Shown: positions 11,158 through 21,738, counted from the first letter of the stretch. The stretch is 64,000 nucleotides of DNA from Theocolax elegans (GCA_026168455.1 CM047427.1:44920058-44984057); one strand, 5' to 3'. Notes: generated from the sequence alone by a model not told the origin. Numbers and translations are program-made.

Positions 11158-12712
11158 TATGGGTGGTTCTCTGTGACATCGAAGATGAAAAAAATAAATA
11201 TTGCTATAACTGTGGGAATATGTTTTAAAGGTATCCAGTAGTTCTCCTGAATTTTTTCAGATTTTTTCTGGGCCATTATTTTAAGTTACAGAGAGTCAAA
11301 GTTGACATTTTAGCACTTTTTTGCATTATATGCCCATTTTCATGAATTTTTAGCTCCCAGGGGATGCATTTTTCACTAAAAACATAAATATGACTTTTTT
11401 TGTAAAATTTTCCGAACTTTTCATTAAAAATACTTTTAAAGATATAAATGTATACTGTCACACTCTTGTAAGCCATTTAAACCTTAAATAGTGAAAATCA
11501 GCAATTCTGCTACGGACTCTGGTAACCTAATACTGTCTAAAAGATGTCTTTTTATAGTCAGAAGCTGCCTAAAAATTTCCAGAGTGGGTCTAAATCATTA
11601 AGATCATTTATGGTCAAAATATCCGGGAAAAGTGCCCGAAATATTAATAGAAATGTATATTTGTTGCCTTATAACGATGAATCTATTAGCATGATCATTG
11701 CAAAAAAATTTGTGCACTTACCTTGGAGTGGTAGAAAAGTATCTTCACTTGTTTCAGTATCCATCTAATCCCCTGTAAGCTGCTAAAAATACAAATATTA
11801 TTATACAAATGTAAAAAATTAATTTTTTTCAACAACGGGCCGAAACTGTCACTTTCGCTCCCGGCGCCCGAATCGCGAAGTTGCAATTTCGGCCTCGTTG
11901 TTGAAAAAAATAGTATACACACCACGGGAGGTAAAATGGCGACCCAATAGCACACGTTTGCCACCCTCGCCTTCGGCTCGGACGGCAATTTACGTGTACT
12001 ATAGGCTCACCAATACTTTACCTCCCTAGATGTGTAATATACTATTTAAACACTTATAATGCTGAATTTTTAGTTTTTCATCCCTTACAAGAATTATAAT
12101 ACTAATCTGAAGGATTACTATAAATATATAAACATCATTATTATAATAACTGAATATACGTATTTAATACAAAAGATATATAAATAAATCAGATATATAA
12201 TTATAATGAATAATATGATAACGTGACAGTGACAAGTTTGTGAAATCTATGTTGACCATAAGTGATCTTAATGATTTAGACCCACTCTGGAAGTTTTTAG
12301 GCAGTTTCTGACTATAAAAAGACATCTTTTAGACAGTATTAGGTTACCAGAGTCCGGAGCAGAATTGCTGATTTTCACTATTTAAGGTTTAAATGGCTTA
12401 CAAGAGTGTGACAGCATACATTTATGTCTTTAAAAGTATTTTTAATGAAAAGTTCGGAAAATTTTACAAAAAAAGTCATACTTATGTTTTTAGTGAAAAA
12501 TGCATCCCCTGGGAGCTAAAAATTCATGAAAATGGGCATATAATGCAAAAAAGTGCTAAAATGTCAACTTTGACTCTCTGTAACTTAAAATAATGGCCCA
12601 GAAAAAATCTGAAAAAATTCAGGAGAACTACTGGATACCTCTAAAACATATTCCCACAATTATAGCAATATTTATTTTTTTCATCTTCGATGTCACAGAG
12701 AACCAACCATAT
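11158..12712. mobile_element. Foldback element family 1, copy 2, in the 3' UTR of the LTR element
   Basis: Starts GGGTGGTTCTCTGTGACATC at the end of a TA tract and ends with the reverse complement near 12710, again followed by TA repeats. Both arms carry the 66-codon open frame (complement 11276-11476 and 12393-12593). The right arm lacks an internal segment present in copy 3 (junction near 12250). A separate 220-bp insertion sits near the centre (11828-12050). Confidence 0.85.
11828..12050. mobile_element. Small GC-rich inverted-repeat insertion nested in the foldback
   Basis: Absent from all other family 1 copies at the same point. It has two nested inverted repeats: TTCAACAACGGGCCGAAA versus TTTCGGCCTCGTTGTTGAA (11828-11907), and TAGTATACACACC...GGGAGGTAAA versus TTTACCTCCC...TAATATACTA (11909-12050). 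It looks like a short MITE pair or a compound element; superfamily unknown. Confidence 0.6.
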
Positions 12713-12782
12713 ATATATATATATATATTTTAAGACGTGCAAGTCTATACTCGAATAGATGTATATTCTTATAGCGTATAAG

Positions 12783-12872
12783 AGGGCTCGATAGCTCAGG
12801 CGATAGCGTGCTGGATTACCACGCTCGGGATCGGAGTTCGATCCTCGCTGGATGCGAAAATTTTTTTTATCT
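12783..12872 (+). repeat. tRNA-like sequence with Pol III terminator-like T run
   Basis: GGCTCGATAGCTCAGGCGAT gives a good box A, and GGAGTTCGATCCTCG a box-B-like motif about 45 bases on. It is followed by T8 at 12863-12870. The acceptor stem and the T stem do not pair fully, and the anticodon loop is oversized, so it is not a functional tRNA. It is probably a SINE head or tRNA pseudogene. It lies in the 3' UTR of the LTR element. Confidence 0.6.
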
Positions 12873-13600
12873 GATCATTTATTGTTTAACGATAAAATTT
12901 AAACAATAAACAATCAAAATTCAAATTATTTATAATTTTACTTTTTTTTTTACAAAAATCGAAAATTTAATTAAAATATTAGCTCAATCGGAGCAAAATT
13001 GAAATAATTTATAATAATTAAATTAAGTAATTAATTATAACAATAACGATGATATACAATAATTAAAATAACATTTTCAAATATAAATAATTTAGAAAAG
13101 ATTGTTATTTAATTATTTGGACATTAATAATAGTATAAAAATATGATCCATTTATTTATTTAAGTTTTTGTTAAACAATAATAATTATTTTTATCATTAT
13201 ATTGATTTAAACATCGTTTAAACATTGTAAATTTTAAATATTATAAGTTTAAACGTTGAAGAATCAAAAGCGACACAAAATATAATTTGTCTAAGAGTGG
13301 GGCAATACCGCACATACATAGAATGAAATGTAAATGTGTGAATGTCTGAAAAGCAAGGGAAGCGAATTTGCACTCCAGTAATAAGGAAAATCAGCAAAGA
13401 GGGAGATTTTCCAGTCAAATCTTGAAGAGACAAAACCAGCCGTCTCCTCGTACTCAGCAGCATTCGCATCAGCGCGACCGAGTGACGGAGAGCCATCTCC
13501 GTACTTCATATATTTAAGCAAAAGTCCGACGGGGACTTATATAATATTCATAATATAAAGAATTATATAATCTTTGAAAAGACTTGTTTAATAATAAACT
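12873..13600. other. Non-coding 3' region of the LTR element
   Basis: AT-rich up to about 13210, then a less AT-rich stretch (13260-13560) without a recognisable protein. Open frames here do not resemble known families. Confidence 0.4.
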
Positions 13601-14072
13601 TACACGTTATGAATATTTTTTTTTTATTCTTGATTTTGTGCCGTCTTTTTTCCTGGCACTTCCTACCGTTTACCCCCTGGGGGACTTTAACGGTGTCCAC
13701 CTACCACCTATGTGTGGGTGCTTTTATCCCTCTCTTAAAAACCCCACCATCTCGCATTCGCCCGGGGTTATGCCCGTGGATGAGGGAAACCTGTGAAGCA
13801 GGGAAAACCTCACCCGAGATGGCCGGTGTATTCGAAGCATTCTTTTTGGGTGTCAAAGTCACATTGCGTAGGCCTTGACACCGAAACCGAATGTTCCACA
13901 CCTCCCGCTCACGTTGTGAAGTGTGAAAAAACACCTAACCCGCCACGAAAGCCAAGCGACCGAGAACGTCACCCATCCACTTGAGTACCGCGCTCAATAC
14001 TGCTTAACCCTCGTAACCGGCTGAGGTGCGTCTCCGCCACTCCGCCACCGCGTCGGTACACGTTATGAATAT
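13601..14072 (-). mobile_element. 5S-rRNA-derived SINE (SINE3 type) with 16-bp target duplication
   Basis: Flanked by the 16-bp duplication TACACGTTATGAATAT (13601-13616 and 14057-14072). The insertion 13617-14056 is on the minus strand, ending in an A-rich tail (T run at 13617-13626 on plus). Its 5' part carries 5S rRNA internal-promoter signatures GGGTTAAGC and GTGGATGGGTGACG with the spacing of a 5S gene. The GC-rich body that follows lacks a protein. 5S-derived SINEs depend on LINE machinery for mobility. Confidence 0.85.
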
Positions 14073-14462
14073 AATAAATTGGATTTATTATAATTATCAA
14101 ATCAAATGTTAATTAAGCTAATCACAGGAAAAAACGATTAAAAGATTTTATATCTTAAAATCTATTTTTTCGAATAGCTTAATTAGAACTTGATTTGAAT
14201 AAGAAATCATGAAATATTATTTGAATTCATTTTGAGGCTCTATAGAATGCTCACTACTAATTCCTATATCAAGTGAACCTGATCCTTTCGACCAAGTATT
14301 CATGGATGGCGCATGGTATTTATAATCATATGTCTACCCATGATACTAGTCAATTATATATTCCTTTTTGAACCCTAATCATATCCTGATGACCAAAAAA
14401 GAACATATTTTTCTATGTGACTAACAACATAGGCCTGTCACAATATATGTATAATGTTTCCA

Positions 14463-15140
14463 TTAGTGTTCTTCTTCATCTGGATTGCCATCTACACTTG
14501 CTGGTGAGTCTGTTTGGATATCGCAATAACGGATGTGGTCATGAAAATTTCTGCCATTCACCCATCTTTGGCACTTATAATGTAATTTTTTTAAGGGTCC
14601 GTCATATCTGTTTATAATTTGAGGTCCCACGGCCTTGGGGCTCAAAGTTTTTTCTTCGGAGAGCGCCTTGAAACGTGAATCATGTTAGAAATAACAAATA
14701 AATCCCATTTTAATTTCGTCTAAGTTTATAAATGAATAATAATATTCAATGGATCCATGTCTGCGGAATATTCTATATATTTCTTCATCGGAGTAATTTT
14801 GTTTATTTATAAAATGGAGTCGTCTTCCTGCTTCGTCAAAATTATGTCTTATTTTTATTTCTTCTTCTACAGTCCTTGATCCTGGATGCCTACTGATCGA
14901 TGCCTCGTCTTCTCTGGGTTTTGAATCTTTATTTGACGCTTGTTCAATTTTTCCAGATTCCTCCATCCTAGGTTTTTTTATATTGATCTTGGGCTTTTCA
15001 TTAAACTGTTCGTCCGCTTTTTGCGCTTCGGCCTCCGTGCTGAATGTCAAGGAGATCATGTTAGTGGGCTTCTCTTCTCTCTCAATCCGTATAATATCTC
15101 CAAATCTGTCGAACAATTTTGCTGTACTACTAATTGTCAT
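14463..15140 (-). pseudogene. ORF-B: RRM-like plus HxxC-x11-HxxxC protein of the LTR element
   Basis: Second extra ORF after env. 226 codons in one frame with a single in-frame TAA at codon 152 (14685-14687). Residues 1-50 look like a degenerate RRM (MISLTFSTEAEAQKADEQF block). A charged linker follows, then an RRM-like fold at about 107-165 with LHFIN as beta 1 and MGFICYF as beta 3, the stop falling just after it. Residues H187, C190, H202 and C206 form H-x2-C-x11-H-x3-C. The C terminus is acidic. Architecture and spacing match ORF-A, so the two are probably paralogues. The product is probably RNA-binding; function unknown. A weak acceptor-like CTATAG lies 9 bases before the ATG. Confidence 0.65.
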
Positions 15141-15167
15141 GTGTACCTATAGTAGGCATATTAACTG

Positions 15168-15171
<4 letters not shown>

Positions 15172-15209
<38 letters not shown>
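15172..15209. repeat. (TA)n microsatellite between ORF-B and ORF-A
   Basis: Uninterrupted TA dinucleotides. The rest of the 590-bp gap between the two ORFs is AT-rich without a recognisable product. Confidence 0.9.
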
Positions 15210-15214
<5 letters not shown>

Positions 15215-15726
15215 CTCTTCCTTAATCGAGGCGTGTATGGTCCTTTCTTTTTTTTCTTAAAAATTAGGTGGTCAATCGTTTGGTCAATTCTGTAACATAA
15301 ATAAAAGAAATATTAACATAGAAATTTTTCAAAACATCAAAAAAAAATTCTTTCTCCTATTTTTTTTACATATTTTTTAGAAGTTAGGTATGAAGAAATC
15401 ATTAGTTAGATCATACCTAATGCATTTAACAGCTATGTGGTCGGGACGGGTATTTATTAGGATTAGTTTGGTCAGTATAATTGGTTCCTTTGATAATTTG
15501 GTCTATTTCCTCTATATCTCCTCTATATAGATGATATCTGTATGTTGGTCTCTTCCTTTGGCCACAATTGTATTAGATCATTTTGGTCTTTTTCGCAATT
15601 AACTATTTGAGTTCTCATTAGACTTAGATGATTTATTACTTTGTTTACTTCCTGGTCTGTTTATATTTCTTTGGATGCTCTACATATTCTTGGTCTCTTC
15701 GCATCTATTAACTTTTCTTCCTTATC

Positions 15727-16602
15727 TCATAATACTCCTCCAAACGGGTCAGCTACTACGCCAGTATCAAGGTCTACAGGCATAGGATGATGTTCCATTA
15801 AATCCTGCGCTATTCGCTTTCTGTCTATATATCTAACTTCTACAGGAGTTACATCTTCATCCTGGTCCTTTATTTCTTCGACTTCTTCTGATGGTGGTCG
15901 TGCTTCTGTGCCTACAGCCCAAGAAATTGGATCTTCGGTTGTTAAAACAAATGCCGCCTGTTTTTCGCAAATTTTTTCATGTTCAGAATATGTGCTGATA
16001 CCGACCAGTCTCTTGCACAACGGATGAACCTTCTTCTCTGTTTTAAAAAGGATATCCCATTTGTGCTTAGGATATTTCCTTGGTTCTGATATTATTGCTC
16101 CATAAATTTTTGGGTAGTTATGTAAGGCCTTCTGAGCGTCTTTGTGGTCATAGAATCGAACATACCCGTAGTTACCTCGTCCTTGTTGGTCCTTAGTGAT
16201 ATATGCGTATTCTAATGTTCCTATTCTTGCAAAGTCTTGCATAAATTGATCCTCGGTATCATACAAGGGAACTTTGCAGAATAATCGGGTTCCATCTTGT
16301 TTTTCCGCTGGAACATGGTGCTCGTTTGTTTTGGTCGTTTGTAATTTAGGGGTTAAATCATTTCTATTATTATCGATAAGTGGTCTGATATTGGTCACTG
16401 GATCAGATAGTATTGCTCGAAACAGAGTATTAGGAATCTTAGTGCGAATAACGGTTTTAATATGTCTAATTCGCGCAACACTCTCTATCCAATTTACTAC
16501 AACTGAAATCGGTGTTGAGATGTCTGATGAAATAACTAATTCTCCTTCTTCTGTCGCACGCACGATTTTTAATCCATAATTTGTTTCTATACTGTTAGCC
16601 AT
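15727..16602 (-). CDS. ORF-A: intact 291-aa RRM plus HxxC-x11-HxxxC accessory protein
   Basis: Fully open 291-codon ORF 250 bp downstream of env in the LTR element. The start ATG lies after an A-rich leader and 46 bases beyond a strong splice acceptor (TTATTTGTTCCAG, ending at 16646). Residues 105-172 read as an RNA recognition motif: RNP2-like LFCKVP (107-112) and RNP1-like GNYGYVRF (143-150), whose aromatic positions suit RNA binding. H193, C196, H208 and C212 form H-x2-C-x11-H-x3-C, a plausible zinc site. An acidic C-terminal tail follows. Residues 20-80 may be a second, degenerate RRM-like fold. I do not know this protein from Gypsy/Errantivirus elements. An RNA export, packaging or silencing-suppressor role is speculation; a captured host gene is the alternative. 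Confidence 0.75.
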   Translation of the reverse strand: MANSIETNYGLKIVRATEEGELVISSDISTPISVVVNWIESVARIRHIKTVIRTKIPNTLFRAILSDPVTNIRPLIDNNRNDLTPKLQTTKTNEHHVPAEKQDGTRLFCKVPLYDTEDQFMQDFARIGTLEYAYITKDQQGRGNYGYVRFYDHKDAQKALHNYPKIYGAIISEPRKYPKHKWDILFKTEKKVHPLCKRLVGISTYSEHEKICEKQAAFVLTTEDPISWAVGTEARPPSEEVEEIKDQDEDVTPVEVRYIDRKRIAQDLMEHHPMPVDLDTGVVADPFGGVL

Positions 16603-16645
16603 TTTTTTTATTGTGTCAGTGGTCGATGGTCAATTTTTATTAGAT

Positions 16646-16659
16646 CTGGAACAAATAAC
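16646..16659 (-). promoter_or_regulatory. Candidate 3' splice site for ORF-A mRNA
   Basis: The minus strand reads TTATTTGTTCCAG, pyrimidine-rich and ending in CAG, 46 bases upstream of the ORF-A ATG and downstream of the env stop. It would allow a spliced subgenomic mRNA, as is known for env of Errantiviruses. Confidence 0.45.
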
Positions 16660-16852
16660 GTAACTTTTTAAATTAAAGGCAATTTCATTTTCATGCAATT
16701 ATTAATTAATTACCCCCCCCCCTTTTTTATTATTATTTTCTTAATCTAATTCTGCAGATTGTTTTGGGAGCATTGACGAGGGTAGATGTTGAATGTCAAG
16801 GGTTAGATTTTGGGAATTAGAGTTATCTAAAGTTGATTCTAACGATTCTTTC

Positions 16853-18663
16853 TTATAAGTTTTTTTGACTTTGTTGGTTATATTGGATAATTTTAACTTT
16901 CTTGGTTGATTTCTTTTTATGATAGATCCAAACGGTTACCAAACCGGTAATTATGAGTATATTAACTGAAAGAGTTCCATACGATAAATGATTGTAAAAA
17001 CCTTGGTTTCTTTTGTGTTCTCCTATTTGCTCTAATTGAGCGACTATATTAATTAATTTTTCTTCTTTATCTTTCCACACTGGATGCTCAACGCTCAATT
17101 CTTCTGTTAAATCGATCAATTGATTATGGTCCTTTTGTTTTTTTAAGGTTGGCAATATCTCTGTTATTTTTAAGTTTATTCTTGGTTGACATATATATTT
17201 ATTGTTACTTTTTCTAATGTTTTCTGTAATCAGCATGACTGTATCCGTGTTTCCTATACATCCAGTGGCAATCCTTAGAATTCCTATGTTTTTGATAGTT
17301 AGTATAGAATCAGGTGTTCCGGGACATATTATTCGTAGTGTTTCTGGCCTTGCTGCCGAATATAACCATGATCCTTCAGTTTGCAGATAATGCCACTGAG
17401 TCTCCAAGTTATGTTTGTATACAATGTCACATTGTTTCAATCGTTCGATGCTCGGACATATTAACATTGATAATTCACAGTCTTCCTTTATCGAGGTTTC
17501 CAAAAAGGGTTTCCTACAAGGACAAATGTATCCGTAGCTTAGATGTTTGCATTCTTGTAATTGATCATAATTGAGTTTTTGGTATTGTTTATGGTCGACA
17601 CTCAGAATTAAATACGGGTGTGTGGTCTTTATGTATGCCAATCCTAGAGTTTTGTTATTTATCTCTTGCGGAACTGCTAATGAGTATAACTTGTATAAGT
17701 GATATGGGATTTGGTCCACTAAAGGTAAGTGTAATATAGCTATTGTTTTGCCGTTTTGGTAGATGACATCTATATTGGCAATCTTCATTATCTCTTCTGC
17801 TCGTAAATATTCGTATGGCGTGGGCAATCTTAAATTCTCGAGTTCATGGTTGATGTCTTCATTTATTTGATGTATTATGTCTGGTTTTAATAATCTAGGA
17901 TGTACTTTTCCCTCCTTCAAGTATTGCAGTATGATTAATAGTTCTTGATTACTATAGATTAGGTGATCTATGGTAGTTTCAATTTTCCTCGTGTATGCCA
18001 TAGTTTCGATCATGTAATGAATGTGTTCTTCTTCCTTAGCTAAACCTGTTATTTTCAAGTTTATTGTATCTATTAAGCTTTTTAATGCTTCAGAATGTTT
18101 ATTGGTAATATTATATAGATGTTCTAATGAAGCACTAATTATGTGTGATCTTTAATTTGATAAATTAATGATTTTCTTTTGGTCTTTATATAGTTGGTCA
18201 ATATTTTGGTTTATTTTATCGATCTCCTCAGTAGTTGCAAGTCTAAATAAGCTGTGGCTCAGGCTACCCACTACTCCTAATGGCACCGTCCGTTTCTTCC
18301 TTATACTTCTGGATAACCTGGCGCTTTTTATTTCTGAATATTCTAACTTCTTTAGATTTTAGGAAAGTTTAGTTTTTGTCTGAATATTAAATCATGATCA
18401 ATCAGCATACTACATTTCCATGTACAAATTACGTTCTTACATTGATTAAAAACATATTCAGTGTTTAAAGTGAGTTGGTGTTTGTCAACAAAATCATCAG
18501 TTTTTATATAAACGGCTAATTGCCAATCTGTACGTCTTATTTTTACGGTTTCAATTCTCTCATAATAAATTCCTGATACAGACTCTAAAACTTCCAAATC
18601 GTATAGGTTTTGAGCGTCAGTTAATGTCAAAAAGGATAACGAAAGGATTATTAGATGGATCAT
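16853..18663 (-). pseudogene. env: Errantivirus env (F-like fusion glycoprotein), broken
   Basis: Envelope glycoprotein, related in layout to baculovirus F proteins. The natural start is probably the ATG at 18663, followed by a signal peptide (MIHLIILSLSFLTLTDA); a strong acceptor ends at 18680. A frame break lies near 18352. About 18290-18310 encodes a furin-type basic site (RKKR) followed by a hydrophobic stretch. A stop near 18152 interrupts the next part. From 18058 to 16853 a 401-codon frame is open, containing the Cys-rich ectodomain and a C-terminal membrane segment (LSVNILIITGLVTVWIY) with a short basic tail. The layout matches known Errantivirus Env; the breaks rule out a functional product. 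Confidence 0.8.
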
Positions 18664-18679
18664 TTTTGGAAAGGAAAGT

Positions 18680-18702
18680 CTGAAACAAAAAAAGAAAAAA
18701 AT
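18680..18702 (-). promoter_or_regulatory. Candidate env 3' splice site
   Basis: The minus strand has a long T-rich tract ending TTTTTTTGTTTCAG, 17 bases before the env ATG and immediately after the pol stop. It is a textbook acceptor at the position used for env subgenomic RNA in Errantiviruses. Confidence 0.6.
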
Positions 18703-18708
18703 CATAGA

Positions 18709-20036
18709 TTAATTATTACGGAGTGGAGCGGGTTTCAATTTATCTACATGTTTTCTAACCCTTCTGCCATTTGGCATTTCTAAAATAACATTATTTCGTC
18801 CGACTATTTCGATTATTTTTAAAGGTTTCTTATAATAGCAATCAAATTTAGAAAATCGTGGTTCGTTTAGTACGTAAGCATAATCTCCTACTTGTACATT
18901 GAATCTTTTAACTTTTTGGTCGTAACGTTCTTTTGATTTGTTTTTGGCTTGTATTTGGTTTTCTCCCGCTGCGACCCTCATTTCCCCTGAACGCGTAATT
19001 AAATCCCTTAAAAACGAATTATAAGTCCGCAGTTTCTCTTGGTCTGGAATTCGCATTGGAAATTGGTCGAAGAATGTACACTAGTATTATATGTAAAGAT
19101 GGCGAAAGGGATTAATCGATCCCAGTAACTTTTTACAAAATCCATTAGAGGCGCGTGACTTCGCTCGATCGACCCATTAGTTTGTGGTTTGTAGCCGGAA
19201 GTGGTCAAGTGGTTAATTTTAAAGATCTTTAACATTGTTTTAACTATGTCTGATAGAAAACTGGTACCTCTATCCGATAAAATTGCTCGTGGTGCACCGA
19301 AGTAACAGATTACATCTCTTGCTAACGCGTCAGCTCTTGTGGTCGTTCTTAAATTAGATATTGGGACGGCTATTAAGTATTTGGTCAAATTACATTGCAT
19401 GGTCAATATGTGGCAATTCCCTTGTGGTGTAGTTTTTAGTTTACCAACAGTGTCAATTGATACTTTATCGAAGGCATCTATCGGTGTATCAGTTATAATC
19501 ATCGGTTCACGTGTTTTAATTCGGTAAATTTTCCTTTCCTGGCAAGTAGGGCACGTTCTAATATAATCTAGAATGTTTTTCCTCATTCTCGGCCAATAGT
19601 AACGTTCTCGTATTTTTTTGTAGGTTTGATTTACTCTTTTATGTCCGCCAATTAAGCTGTCGTGTAATGCGGCTATAATATCTTTCTTCTGATTAACGTT
19701 AGGTAATTCTGCTTTGCCATAACATATTAATACTTTAATTCGTGAATCTTGAAAGACTTTGAATAGGATCTCTGTTAAAAGTCCGGGTTCCAGAGTAACT
19801 GTAAAATCTCCTTTCTTTGAGATTCTAAAGCTGCTTAAATTTTTTTGAATTAAAATTGTTTTTAAACTTCTAAGCGTTGTTCTAATCGTGCTAAAGTCTA
19901 ATGAATCATAATATTTGTCTTTTATTACTAATGAAAATATATTATGGTTTTTGTATGGGGTTACCAACATTTGCCCAATTTTTGGCTTTTTTGATTTTAA
20001 TGTCCTGAGATCGATTGCTCCTATTTCAGACAACAA
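18709..20036 (-). pseudogene. pol: Integrase part of pol, frameshifted near the end
   Basis: Inserts the cDNA into host DNA. The 342-codon frame (20036-19008) holds the zinc finger HDSLIGGHKR...CPTCQERK (HHCC) and the catalytic triad: D in SIDTVG, D in LSDRGTSF and E in GSIERSH, with 35 residues between the second D and the E (DD35E). All are present. Near 19050 the frame shifts into a 115-codon frame (19056-18709) with the C-terminal DNA-binding region (VGDYAYVLNEPRF and GRRVRKHVDKLKPA). The stop is immediately upstream of the env acceptor. Confidence 0.9.
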
Positions 20037-21283
20037 TCGAGTCGTAGGATTTTGTCCTTCGCAATCTCTGTTTTCTGATGTGCTTTTCCTACTTTTAAAT
20101 GAGTTGAATTAATTTATAGGTTCTTGACTTGGTGGAATTGGGAAAAATACTGGGTAACCAATTTCTGCTGGTTTTGAAAAATCTAATTCAACTGGATCAA
20201 TTACATTTTCTTCTTGTATTTCTTCTAAAGGAATAAATTTTTTTAATTTCCCTGTTTGATCTGAATTTATGGGTGTACTTCTGGTTCTTGGTTCTTTTAT
20301 TTTTATTGTCGGAGTCACTGAGATTGCTCTCGTATTGGTCTTAACTATTCGGTCTGTTTCTACCTGATCTATTTCTTCATCAGCTATTTCACCTTCATCT
20401 TGTGAGTCAATTGTTATTTCTTTTTGTGGTCGAGTGGCTTTTCCCCTCTTTTTATTAATTCTTCGATTCGTTGTTGCATTATTGAGTCATCATGATTTTC
20501 TCCATCATATGGATCCATTTCTTGTAGCTCTTCTTGAATATCTGGTGGTACTTCATCTCCATCTGAGAAATGGGTTACATTTACAGTTAGTTCTGGATCT
20601 TCTTGATATTGAATGCTGTCCTGCATCTCCATTCTTCTTTGTAGACTGTCATTAAATTTTTCTATAGATTTTTGGAGTTCTTGATAAGTTAAGCTGGTTT
20701 CGTGTCCTTTTCTTTCCTCGTGGTTAAAAACTTCGGCTTCTAGCTTTACTTAAGTGATAGATTCACTATCTGCTTCTTCAAATTCACTTTCTGACTCTGG
20801 AGTTACTGTAATAGCAATTTTATTCTCTGTGTCAAAATTTTGTGATTCTGATACACCCTCCCTTGCCTCTTCGGAACGTAGTCCACTACGTCGCGGATAA
20901 GGTATAGGTGGCCTGTTATCCGTTGAACTTAAAGATATGTTTGGTTTTTTCCTTATTTGAGATGGTCCTGCAGCTAAAGCATCCTTCGGTATTGTACTTT
21001 TGGAGCGTGTCCTCTGCGCTATTACGCTGTGTTCTAATTTTGGTATAAATTTGGTTGTTTTTGATCTTGATGATCCTTCCTTTGGTGATGTTTTTTCATT
21101 TCTTAATGTTTTGGCTCTGGGTCGTGATAGTTTTCCTTTTTTTGGTATTTGATCTTTATTTGTTAAGACTAAAATTTTAAGTTTAGGTAATCTTTCATTT
21201 ATTTCATTCTCTGGAACTTGAGTCTCAATCCTTGATAAAGCATCGGCATTATTATTTAAACGTCCTGGTTTATATTTAAAAAT
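20037..21283 (-). pseudogene. pol: Long acidic linker between RNase H and integrase in pol
   Basis: About 415 codons in several frames connect RNase H to the integrase section. Pieces are Ser/Glu/Asp-rich and low in hydrophobics (for example ESESEFEEADSESIT and DEGEIADEEIDQVE), with basic patches (KIKEPRTRS). At least one in-frame stop (near 20752) and frame changes break it. No domain recognised. In most Gypsy-group pol proteins this interval is much shorter, so it is either lineage-specific disordered sequence or a captured segment. Confidence 0.6.
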
Positions 21284-21703
21284 TTATTGATAATCTGTAA
21301 ATTTAAACATCCATCGCATTAATCTTTGTCCTGGATCGGTTCTATTATGCATCCAATTTAGAGGTTCGTGGTCTGCTTGAAGAATGAATTTTCGACATAA
21401 TAAATATGGCCGGAACTGGTGCATAGCATAAAGTGCTGCCAGGCATTCTTTTTCCGTTGTAGTATAATTTCTTTCAGCTTTATTCAAAGTTCTAGATAAA
21501 TATGCAATAGAGTGGTCGAATCCATCTATTTCCTGACTTAGTACCGCTCCGATGGCATAATCTGAAGCGTCGGTTGTTAGTGTAAAAACTTTATCAAAGT
21601 CGGGAAACTGTAATATTGGGGCTTGTATTAAATGCTGTTTTAAAATATTGAAACTTTCTTCATGCTTGTCTTCCCAAATAAATTCTACATTTTTTTGTAG
21701 CAA
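21284..21703 (-). pseudogene. pol: RNase H part of pol
   Basis: A 139-codon frame with the Ty3/Gypsy RNase H blocks: FTLTTDASDYAIGAVL, SIAYLSRTLNKAERNYTTTE, LAALYAMHQFRPYL and LQADHEPLNWM. It degrades RNA in the RNA-DNA hybrid during reverse transcription. The first catalytic Asp (TDAS) and the Glu (TTTEKE) are intact. The frame ends at a TAA just after the domain, where the family would read on into DALSR-type sequence, which is visible in the next segment. Confidence 0.9.
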
Positions 21704-21738
21704 TTGGTTTAAGGGTCGAGCTATTTTAGAAAAATCTT

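Noticed and set aside
12783..12857. Possible functional tRNA gene
   Set aside because: Oversized anticodon loop and mismatched acceptor and T stems.
17202..17574. Plus-strand frames within env
   Set aside because: Shadows of the 401-codon env frame on minus.
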